Shown: positions 1 through 7,832, counted from the stretch's first letter. The stretch is DNA of 30,466 nucleotides from an uncultured Oscillibacter sp. (GCA_946183175.1 CAMHBH010000006.1:1-30466); one strand, 5' to 3'. Program-made: numbers and translations. The notes: generated by a model from the letters alone, not told the origin.

Positions 1-648
1 CACACCTTCTACAAGGCGCTAAACTGTGAGGCGGCGCAACGCACGCCCGAAACGCTGTCGGAGTACCTGTCGGAGACGCTCCCCGGGTTCAGCGCGCGGG
101 GGCAGTACGGCTACGGCGGCAGTTGGGACGACGTGTCCGTCGCGGGGATTGTGCGCCCGGAGGCGCTGTCGCGTCTCGCCGACGCCTGGCGGGTGGACGT
201 ACGCCGCTACGGCCTCGAGGAAGGGCTGTTCTGGAAGGGCGACGAACTCCGGAGCGGCGCGCGGAAACACGGAATCCTCTCGAAGCGTGTGGAGGAGGCG
301 CGGAGCCGTCTGGAACTGGTCAAAGAGGAGTATTCCATGTACCACGAGGAGCTCGCGTTCCTGATGGTGAGCAAGGCGTCGCTGGAAAAGACGCCCGGCG
401 ACCACGGCGAGGAGTTGACGCGTCTCGGGGAGGAAATCCGGCAGAGGGAACGCATGCAAGCCGTATGCGAGGGGAATATGAAGGCCCGGCGGCAGGAGTT
501 CGAGGAGGCGGAACGGGCGTTCGCCGACTACGACGCGAAATACCAGGCGACGAAGGCCGAACGGCGGCAGATTCTGTCGGAACTGCTGGCGCTGTCGAAC
601 GCGGAGGGCGTCCCGGAGAAGGACAGCGGGATTCCGCAGGACGTGTAA
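1..648 (+). CDS. Hypothetical coiled-coil protein, 5'-truncated by window edge
   Basis: The reading frame is open from base 1 to the TAA at 646-648, giving 215 residues with no start inside the frame that looks genuine, so the N-terminus lies upstream of the window. The first 80 residues form a mixed region with a Gly/Tyr-rich stretch (GYGGSWDDVSV) and aromatic patches. From about residue 85 to 200 the chain is highly charged and rich in Glu, Arg, Lys and Ala, typical of a long coiled coil. I do not recognise a family. The next gene starts 12 bases later and encodes a TerY-C-like zinc protein, so the pair probably belongs to a Ter/vWA-type stress or signalling operon whose other members are upstream. 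That link is inference from context. GATC-free, like everything else here. Confidence 0.75.
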   Translation, partial: HTFYKALNCEAAQRTPETLSEYLSETLPGFSARGQYGYGGSWDDVSVAGIVRPEALSRLADAWRVDVRRYGLEEGLFWKGDELRSGARKHGILSKRVEEARSRLELVKEEYSMYHEELAFLMVSKASLEKTPGDHGEELTRLGEEIRQRERMQAVCEGNMKARRQEFEEAERAFADYDAKYQATKAERRQILSELLALSNAEGVPEKDSGIPQDV

Positions 649-660
649 GGAGTGAGGCGG

Positions 661-1011
661 ATGGAGGCGACGGTCATTTTGGCGCGGTGTCCGGGTACCG
701 GGGAGCTGTACGGCATGCGCACGGAGCGAACGCCCGACGGCGACTGGCGGCGTAATTGGGCCTTTCCGGTCAGCGCCCGCCAGGCCAACGCCGAGGGCTA
801 CGACAAGACGCAAATACGGGGCACTCTGCGCTGTGAGGCCGGCTACCCCGGGTGCCCCTACTGCGGCGCGGCGAATCTCGTACAGTGCGGCAGGTGCGGA
901 CGCCTGAGCTGTTGGGCGGGCCGCGATACGCGCTCGTGTCCGTGGTGCGGCGCGCGCATGGGCGACTTTCAGGAGGTGTCGGAGGTGCGCGTCAGCGGCG
1001 GCGACATGTGA
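661..1011 (+). CDS. Free-standing TerY-C-like zinc-binding protein
   Basis: This 116-residue protein has a cysteine pattern like the TerY-C metal-binding domain: GYPGCPYCG, then CGRCGRLSC, then SCPWCG, in its C-terminal half. This implies two zinc knuckles. In known Ter systems this domain usually sits at the C-terminus of the vWA protein TerY; here it stands alone behind about 60 residues of unrecognised sequence. I chose ATG 661 because AAGGAG at 647-652 lies 8 bases upstream; an in-frame GTG at 652 would overlap that ribosome binding site. It is the last gene of a plus-strand operon and is followed by a strong terminator. Probable role: zinc-dependent adaptor in a tellurite/stress-type signalling complex (family knowledge). 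The partners are outside the window. Confidence 0.8.
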   Translation: MEATVILARCPGTGELYGMRTERTPDGDWRRNWAFPVSARQANAEGYDKTQIRGTLRCEAGYPGCPYCGAANLVQCGRCGRLSCWAGRDTRSCPWCGARMGDFQEVSEVRVSGGDM

Positions 1012-1017
1012 AAATAA

Positions 1018-1046
1018 CTCCCCCGTTTTCACGGGGGAGGCTTTTT
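1018..1046 (+). terminator. Rho-independent terminator, possibly bidirectional
   Basis: The 9-bp arms CTCCCCCGT and ACGGGGGAG (1018-1026 and 1031-1039) enclose a 4-base loop and are followed by GCTTTTTA. The reverse strand also has a T-rich exit (complement of AAAATAAC), so it can end the facing PAP2-like gene as well. It shares its core with three other hairpins in this window. Confidence 0.9.
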
Positions 1047-1053
1047 ATTCGTG

Positions 1054-1707
1054 TTACGCCTCGCGAAGCGACATGACGGCGCTGTACAACATCACCAGTC
1101 CGGCGGCCAACAGCGCCCCGCCGATAATGTCCGTCAGCCAGTGTACGCCGGACAACAGACGCCCCAACACCATGAACGCCGTGTAGGCGACAATCACGCA
1201 AGCAAGGCCGCGCTTGAGGCGTTCGTCGCGGATACGGCGGTTTAACTCCGGAATCGCCGTCGGCATGACGCACAGCACAAGCAACGTCGTCGACGACGGG
1301 TAGGACGCCTCCAAGACGCCCTCTATCAGTACGGGCCTGTAGTTGAGCGCGAGCGCCTCGAAGAGTACGTACGCCGCGAAAACCAGTACGTAGAAGCCGC
1401 CCAGCACCAGTATACTGTAGTCGACTTTCAGCAGGCTTTTCCGCCGGATAAGCTGTACAAGTCCGAGCGCCGCGAAGCCCGCGACGATACCCAGCGGCAC
1501 GACTTCCAGCAGGTCGGTGAGGTTGTACAGGGCCAGATGGACGCCCGTCAGGTGGTGGAACGCGTCATTCAACGCCGCGAAGCCCACCGACGAGCCTTCC
1601 GGCCCGATTGCCTGTACGTCGACGCGGGTGACGGCAAGCGTCCAGAGTACGAACGCCGCGAGGAGGCATACGGCACATAAGAATTTCTGTTTGCTCTGTT
1701 TCTCCAT
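1054..1707 (-). CDS. PAP2-family membrane protein with degenerate active site
   Basis: 217 residues with about six hydrophobic segments. The layout is that of PAP2 lipid or pyrophosphate phosphatases, but the three signature motifs are uneven. Motif 3 is good (GRLLSGVHWLTD, with R183, H189 and D193). Motif 1 keeps R124-P125 but has Glu117 where Lys is usual. Motif 2 reads YPSSTT, with Thr140 in place of the His of PSGH. I start at ATG 1707, preceded by AAAGGA about 11 bases upstream, rather than at the upstream in-frame ATG at 1788, which overlaps the probable promoter. The substrate is unknown; undecaprenyl-PP or phosphatidic acid are the usual ones in the family. Activity is uncertain given the missing His, although this form may be a normal subfamily in Clostridia. 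Confidence 0.85.
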   Translation of the reverse strand: MEKQSKQKFLCAVCLLAAFVLWTLAVTRVDVQAIGPEGSSVGFAALNDAFHHLTGVHLALYNLTDLLEVVPLGIVAGFAALGLVQLIRRKSLLKVDYSILVLGGFYVLVFAAYVLFEALALNYRPVLIEGVLEASYPSSTTLLVLCVMPTAIPELNRRIRDERLKRGLACVIVAYTAFMVLGRLLSGVHWLTDIIGGALLAAGLVMLYSAVMSLREA

Positions 1708-1750
1708 GTTTCTGTCCGTCCTTTTACTGTATTGGCTTTCGCCTGATGAC

Positions 1751-1778
1751 ATCTTAACTGAGAGGGCGAAAAGCGCAA
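1751..1778 (-). promoter_or_regulatory. Candidate promoter of the PAP2-like gene
   Basis: On the minus strand TTGCGC (1773-1778) and TAAGAT (1751-1756) are separated by 16 bases and lie about 45 bases before ATG 1707. The match is moderate; the gene may also be transcribed from the upstream regulator operon. Confidence 0.4.
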
Positions 1779-1799
1779 GAATCGACACGTCACATCCGC

Positions 1800-1814
1800 G
1801 ACACGAATCGTGTC
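1800..1814. promoter_or_regulatory. 15-bp palindrome, possible operator
   Basis: GACACGAATCGTGTC is palindromic around its central base. It overlaps the stop codon of the XRE regulator gene. A third CGACACG half-site lies at 1783-1789 in direct repeat. Its position between the regulator and the downstream PAP2-like promoter suggests an operator; a small RNA hairpin at the end of the regulator mRNA is the alternative. Confidence 0.4.
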
Positions 1815-2406
1815 AGACCCATTTCAACAGCGTCATGGCCTTTACCGACAGGAGCGTCAGGGCGAATGTCGCCGCGTAGGGTTGCGGACTTATGATAAAG
1901 ATAAGCGTCGCCGCCAAGCTCAGACACAGCGATACTTTGTCCCTGTTCCCCGTCCACAGGGACAGGCTTTCATTCTGAAATGCCAGCGTCAGCACGCCGC
2001 AAAGCGAGATTCCAAGGACAATGACAAGGTAAGAAGCCTTTATATAGGACGCCTTCCCGGTCAGGGAGAGCAACGATACCGCCTCGACCGCGCCGCCGTT
2101 CCTCTGCCCGAAAAACGGCAAAAATAAGAATGCCGCTATCGAACAATCCGACAGGCCGAAAAGCAAGTTCCGGAATTTGTGCGTGTCCGCCCGCGCGGGC
2201 GCGGGGACTTCCTCGCCGGAAAGCAAATCATCTAAAGAGACCGAAAAGTAATTTGCGATTGCTTTCAGCGAATCAATTCCCGGGTAGCCCCTGCCGGATT
2301 CCCATTTGGAAACCGCCGTCCGGGATACGTATAGTTCCACGGCGAGCTGTTCTTGTGTGAGGCCTTTCCGCTTTCTGAGTTCCCTTAACTTTTCGTGAAA
2401 TTCCAT
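1813..2406 (-). CDS. XRE-family regulator with C-terminal membrane segments
   Basis: 197 residues. Residues 7-61 form a Cro/CI-type helix-turn-helix (KGLTQEQLAVELYVSRTAVS, then KWESGRGYPG), with the usual trailing motif SLDDLLSGEE. The rest holds about four hydrophobic segments, so the DNA-binding domain appears tethered to the membrane, an architecture common in Firmicutes. ATG 2406 has AGGAGG 9 bases upstream. The gene starts only 4 bases after the stop of the AGCS symporter, so the two are co-transcribed and the regulator may sense membrane state or transport. Its target is unknown; the palindrome at 1800-1814 directly downstream is a candidate. Confidence 0.9.
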   Translation of the reverse strand: MEFHEKLRELRKRKGLTQEQLAVELYVSRTAVSKWESGRGYPGIDSLKAIANYFSVSLDDLLSGEEVPAPARADTHKFRNLLFGLSDCSIAAFLFLPFFGQRNGGAVEAVSLLSLTGKASYIKASYLVIVLGISLCGVLTLAFQNESLSLWTGNRDKVSLCLSLAATLIFIISPQPYAATFALTLLSVKAMTLLKWV

Positions 2407-2410
2407 ACCG

Positions 2411-3790
2411 TTACGCCTCCTGATTGTGCGCGCCGTGGAGTACGGTACCCGTCAGGGCGAAGAGCGCCGCCACGTTCGGAATGACCATCCACTGGTTGAA
2501 GAAGTCCGCCAGCTCCCAGACGAACTCCGTAGAGGCCAGCGCGCCCAGAAACAGGAATACCAGCGCCGCGAGGGTGTAGGCCGTATTGGAATCGCGCCCG
2601 AACAGGTAAATCATGTTCAGCCGCCCGAACAGGTTCCAGTTCAGCACCGTCGAGAGCGCGAAGACCGTAAGGCACAGCGTCACGAATACGCCGCCGAAGC
2701 CCCCGCCGAATACCGACCCGAAGGCCGTCTGTGTGAGATTCGCCTGTGAGAGCGTTTGAAGCGCGGGCCCGGTGTAGCCCGATTCCAGCGGGCCGCCTTT
2801 CGCGTAGAGCGTGGACACAATGACTAACGCGTTGAGCGTCAGGACAAGGAACGTATCGACGAATACGCCCATCATCGCCGCGACGCCCTGCGCGTGCGGA
2901 CTTCTCACGTTCGCCTGTGCGTGGGCGTGGGTGACGGAGCCCAGTCCGGCCTCGTTGGAGTAGAGGCCCCGCCGTACGCCCTGACTAATCGCCATTTTGA
3001 GCGCGGCCCCGTAGCCGCCGCCGATTATCGCCGACGGCGTGAAGGCGTAGCGGAAAATGGACAGCAGCGCCCCGGGGAGATACGCTATCCGGGCGAGGAG
3101 CACGACCACGCCCGCGAACAGGAACAGTCCGGCCACGGGCAGGACGAGCTTTTCCGTGACGGCGGCGACGCGGCGGTAGCCGCCCAGGAATACCGCCCCG
3201 CATACGCCCGCCAGTAACAGGCCCGTCAGCCACGCCGGGACGCCGAACGTATCCCGGAACGCGCGCCCGACGGCGTTGGCCTGTACCATGGGGCCGAAGA
3301 AGCCCAGCGACAGCACCGCCGCGCACGCGAAACAAGTCGCGAGGCGTTCGCCGCGCTCCCCGTCGAACGCGGCGGAGATGTAGTAGACCGGGCCGCCCTG
3401 GTAGTGACGCTCCCGGGCTTTCGGGCGCGTCCGGAGCGCGAGGACGGTTTCGGCGTAGGCGGTGGCCATGCCGAAGAACGCCGCGACCCATAGCCAGAAG
3501 ACCGCCCCCGGGCCGCCGTAGAGGATAGCCCCCGCGACGCCGACGAGATTCCCGGCCCCGATTTGCGCGGCCAGCGCCGTAGAAAGCGCCTGCGTGGAAC
3601 TCATGCCGTGCTTATGACGGCGTCCGAATCCCGCGACGCCCCGCCGGATACGCCGTACGCCCTCCCCGAAACAGCGGACTTGTACGAACCGGGTCTTCAC
3701 GGAGTACCATACCCCGACGCCGACGACAAGAAAGAACAAAACGAAATCCGTCAAACAGGCGTTGACCGTCCGCAAAAGGCTCAACAGCAT
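2411..3790 (-). CDS. AGCS-family sodium:alanine/glycine symporter
   Basis: 459 residues, normal for the alanine-or-glycine:cation symporter family, with about 11 transmembrane segments. The signature is clear near residues 65-105: GMSSTQALSTALAAQIGAGN, followed by GGPGAVFWLWVAAFFGM. It takes up small neutral amino acids with Na+ at the cytoplasmic membrane. ATG 3790 is preceded by GGGAGGGA about 7 bases upstream. An upstream TTGACA-like box lies at 3831-3836 (minus strand), but no convincing -10 follows it. It forms an operon with the XRE regulator just downstream. Alanine or glycine as substrate is by family; no specificity is visible from sequence. Confidence 0.93.
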   Translation of the reverse strand: MLLSLLRTVNACLTDFVLFFLVVGVGVWYSVKTRFVQVRCFGEGVRRIRRGVAGFGRRHKHGMSSTQALSTALAAQIGAGNLVGVAGAILYGGPGAVFWLWVAAFFGMATAYAETVLALRTRPKARERHYQGGPVYYISAAFDGERGERLATCFACAAVLSLGFFGPMVQANAVGRAFRDTFGVPAWLTGLLLAGVCGAVFLGGYRRVAAVTEKLVLPVAGLFLFAGVVVLLARIAYLPGALLSIFRYAFTPSAIIGGGYGAALKMAISQGVRRGLYSNEAGLGSVTHAHAQANVRSPHAQGVAAMMGVFVDTFLVLTLNALVIVSTLYAKGGPLESGYTGPALQTLSQANLTQTAFGSVFGGGFGGVFVTLCLTVFALSTVLNWNLFGRLNMIYLFGRDSNTAYTLAALVFLFLGALASTEFVWELADFFNQWMVIPNVAALFALTGTVLHGAHNQEA

Positions 3791-3856
3791 AAAACGTCCC
3801 TCCCGGAAATTCGGTACGTCGGGCGTACCCTGTCAAGAAGTTTCTCTTTCCGTATT

Positions 3857-4696
3857 TCAGCGGTAGCCCTTCTCCTGCTCGTACTGTACGATTAAGTTCC
3901 GGTTCGCGGTCTCGTAGCGGTTGAGGATATTTTCCGAAAAGTCCTCCGCCTCAATCGTCGGGCGGTACCAGTCGAGGGAGTCGAAATAGGCCTGAATCGC
4001 CTTATCCTGAAACTTCCGCCCGTGCCGCGCGTAAATCTCGTTGCGCGCGAGGCGGCAGTCCTCCTCCGTGAAGCCCGCGAGTTCCGAACGCTGTACATAT
4101 CTTCTGTCGCTTCCCTCCAGAACGTAGCCCGTACGCGTAATCCCGGACGACGGCGACGGACTGTCATTTCCTGTCGAGGACGCGCCGCCATTCCCCGACG
4201 ACGGCGACGAAGTACCGCCTCCGGACGACGGCACCGCGCCGCCGTTCCCCGACGCCGGTACCGAATCCGTCCCGCCATTGCGCGCGCGTTCGGCCTCGAT
4301 GGCCTGCTGTACTTTGTAGCGGTTCGTGTCGACGGGTTCGCCGGGGCTTACGGTCGGCGTCGCGGGCTGTGCGGGTTCCGGAGACTTCCCCGGGCGCGTC
4401 AGCGCCACGATTCCCGCAAGCAGTACGGCGCAAAGCAGAATCAGCGACGCCGTAATGACCGTGTTGTTCTTCCATATGGGCCGCTTCCCGCCGTGTCCGG
4501 CCCTCGGGAACGCGTTCCCCGCCCACGGCGGCGTACTCCCGGCATGGGGGCTGTATTTGCCGTTCCCGGCCTCGGGGGGCGCGTATTCCACCCGGGAGAA
4601 GTTATTTCCAGACCGCGGGACAGTCAAGCGCGCGCCGCATACGTGGCATACGCCCCCCGTCCCCATAGTTTCAAGGCCGCAGTTCGGACATTTCAT
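3857..4696 (-). CDS. Zinc-ribbon, single-pass membrane protein with YARHG domain
   Basis: 279 residues. An N-terminal zinc ribbon (CPNCG...CHVCG, residues 3-20) is followed by a Gly/Pro-rich linker, one transmembrane helix (about 79-99), a low-complexity Ser/Gly/Pro linker (about 105-185) with repeated PSSG units, and a C-terminal YARHG domain (about 190-275; EIYARHGRKF with H225). The topology suggests a cytoplasmic zinc ribbon and an extracytoplasmic YARHG domain, a module of unknown function common in secreted or membrane proteins of Clostridia. ATG 4696 has AAGGAG 8 bases upstream. It lies 66 bases upstream of the AGCS gene on the same strand and divergent to the LysM-GH18 gene. The role is not known. 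Confidence 0.9.
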   Translation of the reverse strand: MKCPNCGLETMGTGGVCHVCGARLTVPRSGNNFSRVEYAPPEAGNGKYSPHAGSTPPWAGNAFPRAGHGGKRPIWKNNTVITASLILLCAVLLAGIVALTRPGKSPEPAQPATPTVSPGEPVDTNRYKVQQAIEAERARNGGTDSVPASGNGGAVPSSGGGTSSPSSGNGGASSTGNDSPSPSSGITRTGYVLEGSDRRYVQRSELAGFTEEDCRLARNEIYARHGRKFQDKAIQAYFDSLDWYRPTIEAEDFSENILNRYETANRNLIVQYEQEKGYR

Positions 4697-4724
4697 AGCA
4701 AAATCTCCTTCCCGTTCACGAATA

Positions 4725-4740
4725 GGGGCCCGGGGCCCGG
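4725..4740. repeat. Tandem GGGGCCC repeat between divergent genes
   Basis: Two back-to-back GGGGCCC units, each containing a GGGCCC palindrome, sit in the 68-bp gap between the YARHG gene and the LysM-GH18 gene. They could be a binding site or simple GC-rich sequence. No standard sigma-A promoter is evident for either gene, which would fit sporulation sigma factors for the GH18 gene, but that is inference. Confidence 0.35.
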
Positions 4741-4764
4741 CATAGTCTGTCTCGAGGTGATTCC

Positions 4765-6039
4765 ATGACCATACACGTAGTGCGGCCCGGCGAAACGCTC
4801 CCGGGTATCGCGGCGGAGTACGGCGTCGACGTCGGACGCCTCGCCGCCGACAACGCCGTAACCCAGCAAAGACTTGCCGTCGGACAAACTCTCGTCGTCC
4901 GCTTCCCGCTCCAGACGCACCGCGTCCGGGAGGGCGAGACGCTGACGGGTATCGCGTCGCGGCACGGCCTCTCCGTGCGCGCCCTCTGGCGGCGTAACTG
5001 GCCCCTCGGCGGACGCGATAACCTCTACCCCGGACAGACGCTCGTACTTTCCTACCGCGACGAACTCCCCCTTGGCAACGCCGTCTTCAACGGCTATTCC
5101 TACCCCTACATCGGCGCGGAACTGCTCGACGCACAGTTACCGTATCTGACCTATCTGGCCCCGTTCACATACGGTATCAGCGCCGACGGCGGACTGTTGG
5201 AACTAAATGACTGGTCGATGAGAACCGCCGCCCGCCGCCACGGTACCCGGACATTACTGCACCTCTCGACCCTCACCGAAGACGGCTCTTTCAACACCGC
5301 GCGCGGCGCTCTAGTCCTGACGGACCCCGTCGTACAGGCCCGGCTTATCCGGGACGTACTCGCCCGCGCCGAGGAGACCAACAGCGCCGGGGTCGATGTC
5401 GATTTCGAGTACCTTCCGGAGAATTTGGGCCCCGCCTACGCCGAATTTCTCGCGCGTCTGCGCGGCGAACTCCGCACGAGACGGAAATTCCTGTGGGCGG
5501 CGCTGGCCCCGAAAGTCCGCGCCGACCAGCCCGGGATTCTCTACGAGGCCCACGACTACGCCGCAATCGGTGCCGCCGCCGACGCCGTACTGCTCATGAC
5601 CTACGAATGGGGCTACACGGCGGGGCCCCCGATGGCCGTCGCCCCGCTCCCGAACGTCCGCGCCGTGCTCAACTACGCCGTGACCGAAATCGAACCCGGG
5701 CAAATCCTGCTGGGCATTCCGAATTACGGCTATGACTGGGCACTGCCATTCGTGAAGGGCGTCACGCGCGCCCGGTCTATCTCCAACCTGAAAGCCGTGC
5801 AACTCGCGATAGAGTACGACATCGCGATACAGTTCGACGAGAGCGCGCAGTCGCCCTACTTCCACTATACCGACCGTTTCGGAATCGTACACGAAGTGTG
5901 GTTCGAGGACGCGCGGAGTATGGCGGCGAAGCTCCGCCTCATCGACGCCTACGGCCTACAGGGCGGCGGCGTCTGGAATCTCATGAGGCCCTATTCCCAA
6001 ATCTGGCTCCTCGCCGACGCCCTCTATAGTATCGACTGA
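4765..6039 (+). CDS. LysM-GH18 spore germination hydrolase (YaaH/SleL type)
   Basis: 424 residues. Two LysM peptidoglycan-binding modules (about 2-47 and 51-95, beginning TIHVVRPGETLPGIAAEYG and THRVREGETLTGIASRHG) precede a GH18 catalytic domain. The GH18 acid motif is VDVDFEY with D211, D213 and E215. This arrangement and length match Bacillus YaaH/SleL, the cortical-fragment N-acetylglucosaminidases that act on spore peptidoglycan during germination. There is no signal peptide, normal for proteins placed on the spore from the mother cell. ATG 4765 has GAGGTG upstream. It is the only complete plus-strand gene outside the left edge and is monocistronic. The reaction is by homology. Confidence 0.9.
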   Translation: MTIHVVRPGETLPGIAAEYGVDVGRLAADNAVTQQRLAVGQTLVVRFPLQTHRVREGETLTGIASRHGLSVRALWRRNWPLGGRDNLYPGQTLVLSYRDELPLGNAVFNGYSYPYIGAELLDAQLPYLTYLAPFTYGISADGGLLELNDWSMRTAARRHGTRTLLHLSTLTEDGSFNTARGALVLTDPVVQARLIRDVLARAEETNSAGVDVDFEYLPENLGPAYAEFLARLRGELRTRRKFLWAALAPKVRADQPGILYEAHDYAAIGAAADAVLLMTYEWGYTAGPPMAVAPLPNVRAVLNYAVTEIEPGQILLGIPNYGYDWALPFVKGVTRARSISNLKAVQLAIEYDIAIQFDESAQSPYFHYTDRFGIVHEVWFEDARSMAAKLRLIDAYGLQGGGVWNLMRPYSQIWLLADALYSID

Positions 6040-6095
6040 CGCCTTGCGCGGCCCTCCGTTTCTGCGAACTCGACAGCGTTCCGTTGACAGCGCCT

Positions 6096-7256
6096 TTACG
6101 CGTCCTCGAAGTCCTCCGGCCTGATTTCCATCAACTGTTCTTTCGTCACACTCTCCTGACTGGCCAGGCGTCCGGCCTGACGTACCAGTACCCGCTCGAA
6201 CAGGTTCCGGACGCCCCGCCCATTCGCGAAGGTCGGCCCGTTCTCCGCCTCCAGACGCTTTTTCGCGGCCTCCTCCGCCTCCTCCGAGAGCGTGTACTTC
6301 CCCTTGTCACAGCGCATTTTGAACATGCTCAACAGTTCTTCCGTGGTGTAGTCGTCGAAGTGCAGGAAGCGGTTGAACCGCGATTCCAAACCCGGGTTTG
6401 AGTGGATAAACCGTCCCATGAGTTCGTCGTACCCCGCCACGATGACAATTAAGTCGTCGCGGTGGTCTTCCATGGCTTTCAGAAGCGTGTCAATCGCTTC
6501 CTGTCCGAAGTCGCTCTCGCCCTTGCCGCTGAGCGTGTAGGCCTCGTCGATGAACAGTACGCCGCCCATCGCCTTTTCGATAACCTTACTGGTCTTGAGC
6601 GCCGTCTGTCCGACGTACCCCGCGACTAGCCCGCTCCGGTCGGTCTCCACGAGCTGTCCCTTGGATAGTATGCCCAAACTTCTGTAAATCCGCGACATCA
6701 AACGCGCGATTGTCGTCTTGCCCGTGCCCGGATTCCCCGTGAATACCATGTGCAACGACAAATCCGGCTCCGGCAAATCGTTCTCACGGCGCATTTTGTG
6801 TACTTTCACCAGGTCTATCAGGCTCCGCACTTCCTTCTTGACTACTTCCAGCCCAATGTAGCCGTCGAGTTCCTTCCGCAAGTCCTCCATGCTCTCCGGC
6901 GGCGGAAGTTCCTCCTCTTGCGGGGCTTCCTGTACGGGCCCCCCGCCGTCCGTCTGTGTATTGGACGCCCCCGGCGTTTGTGACACGTTTCCGGGCGTCT
7001 CTGTTGTATTGGACGCTCCCGGCGCGGCGTTTGTTCCGCCCGTTTCCGAAACCGGGAAGTTATCCAGTTTTTTTTGCAGTTCGTTGATGTGGCTGTTGAG
7101 TTCCTTCTGTATGTCCTCCACAGTCTGCGGCGTCGTACTGTTTTTTGCCGTGCCGTAGAAGTCCGCGAACACCTCGCCCAGAGAGTGGTATTTCGGGCGC
7201 GGAAGATTGGATTTCGATTCCTTGTCGTACAGTTTCAGGTCAGGCTTCTTTCCCAT
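6096..7256 (-). CDS. spoVK: SpoVK/CbbX-type AAA+ ATPase
   Basis: 386 residues. The C-terminal half is an AAA+ domain with Walker A GNPGTGKTT (K180), Walker B VLFIDEA (D237, E238) and the arginine-finger region SRFNR. It closely follows the SpoVK/CbbX pattern (MVFTGNPGTGKTTIARL, LVAGYVGQTA). The first 130 residues are a linker rich in Pro, Thr, Gly and Asn with SNT repeats, longer than in Bacillus SpoVK. ATG 7256 is favoured over the upstream in-frame ATG at 7328, which lies inside the preceding gene, because AAAGGAG is 7 bases upstream. It is last in an operon with the Gx and NusG-II genes. SpoVK is needed for spore maturation; its substrate is unknown. The link to spores here is by family, and CbbX-like remodellers are the alternative. 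Confidence 0.85.
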   Translation of the reverse strand: MGKKPDLKLYDKESKSNLPRPKYHSLGEVFADFYGTAKNSTTPQTVEDIQKELNSHINELQKKLDNFPVSETGGTNAAPGASNTTETPGNVSQTPGASNTQTDGGGPVQEAPQEEELPPPESMEDLRKELDGYIGLEVVKKEVRSLIDLVKVHKMRRENDLPEPDLSLHMVFTGNPGTGKTTIARLMSRIYRSLGILSKGQLVETDRSGLVAGYVGQTALKTSKVIEKAMGGVLFIDEAYTLSGKGESDFGQEAIDTLLKAMEDHRDDLIVIVAGYDELMGRFIHSNPGLESRFNRFLHFDDYTTEELLSMFKMRCDKGKYTLSEEAEEAAKKRLEAENGPTFANGRGVRNLFERVLVRQAGRLASQESVTKEQLMEIRPEDFEDA

Positions 7257-7269
7257 AGTGAAACTCCTT

Positions 7270-7785
7270 TCAGCGTGACGCCGGAAGAGCTTTGGCGGCG
7301 TCGAGGGCGCGGAACAACAGCGCGACAATCAGCCCCGTGACGCTCCCCGTAAACACCGACACAAACAGCAGTACAGGCAGATAGTACACGGGCGCGGAAT
7401 TGCCTAACGTCAGCATGGCGGCGGCAATCTGTCCGCACTGGTGGGCCGCCGCGCCGCCCACCGAGACGCCGTACACCGACAGCGCACGACAGCGCGAGAG
7501 CGCCGTCATACAGCCCAGCGCCGACAGCCCCCCGAGTACGGAGAAAATCAGCGCGTTCATATTCCCCGCGAACACCGCCCCGAGGATACAACGCGACAAC
7601 AGTACCAACAGCGCCGACGGCGCGCCAAGTACGTAGAGCGCGAACAGCGTCACGATATTGGCAAGCCCGAGGCGGACGCCCGGCAGTGGAATCAGGGCCG
7701 ACAGCGGGAACGCGCTTTCCATCCACGACAGCCCCAGCGCCAGCGCCGTCAACATCGCGCACTGTGTCAGATTCTTGGTTGACAT
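7270..7785 (-). CDS. Gx transporter family / heptaprenyl-PP synthase component I-like (EetB-like) membrane protein
   Basis: 171 residues with five or six hydrophobic segments. The sequence (ALGLSWMESAFPLSALIPLP, then GVRLGLANIVTLFALY) is typical of the Hpre_diP_synt_I / Gx transporter family, whose fold resembles ECF substrate-binding subunits. It sits directly after a NusG-domain-II gene. That pair corresponds to the EetA/EetB accessory proteins described for flavin-based extracellular electron transfer in Listeria and Lactiplantibacillus, but it is also common in anaerobes without that system. ATG 7785 is preceded immediately by GGGGGCGGAG. The initiation region is duplicated (see the repeat at 7781-7832). 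Function remains uncertain; prenyl or quinone-related transport is a guess. Confidence 0.88.
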   Translation of the reverse strand: MSTKNLTQCAMLTALALGLSWMESAFPLSALIPLPGVRLGLANIVTLFALYVLGAPSALLVLLSRCILGAVFAGNMNALIFSVLGGLSALGCMTALSRCRALSVYGVSVGGAAAHQCGQIAAAMLTLGNSAPVYYLPVLLFVSVFTGSVTGLIVALLFRALDAAKALPASR

Positions 7786-7832
7786 CTCCGCCCCCTGTCC
7801 GATTTCGTCGACATCCTCCGCCCCCTATCCGA
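7781..7832 (-). repeat. Imperfect tandem duplication of a ribosome binding site and start codon
   Basis: The minus strand carries GGGGGCGGAGGATGTCGAC and, 30 bases on, GGGGGCGGAGATGTCAACC. Each copy has a purine-rich SD followed by ATG TCN AC (Met-Ser-Thr). The second ATG (7785) starts the Gx gene. The first (7814) is 29 bases upstream and out of frame. The stop codon of the NusG-II gene (TAG) is in the first copy. Confidence 0.8.

Noticed and set aside
3808..3836. TTGACA upstream of the AGCS gene as a promoter
   Set aside because: The -35 is perfect, but the sequence 17 bp downstream (CGAATT) is a poor -10; left out of the features.
6040..6095. A terminator between the converging GH18 and SpoVK genes
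   Set aside because: No stem of useful length or T-run is visible in this gap.
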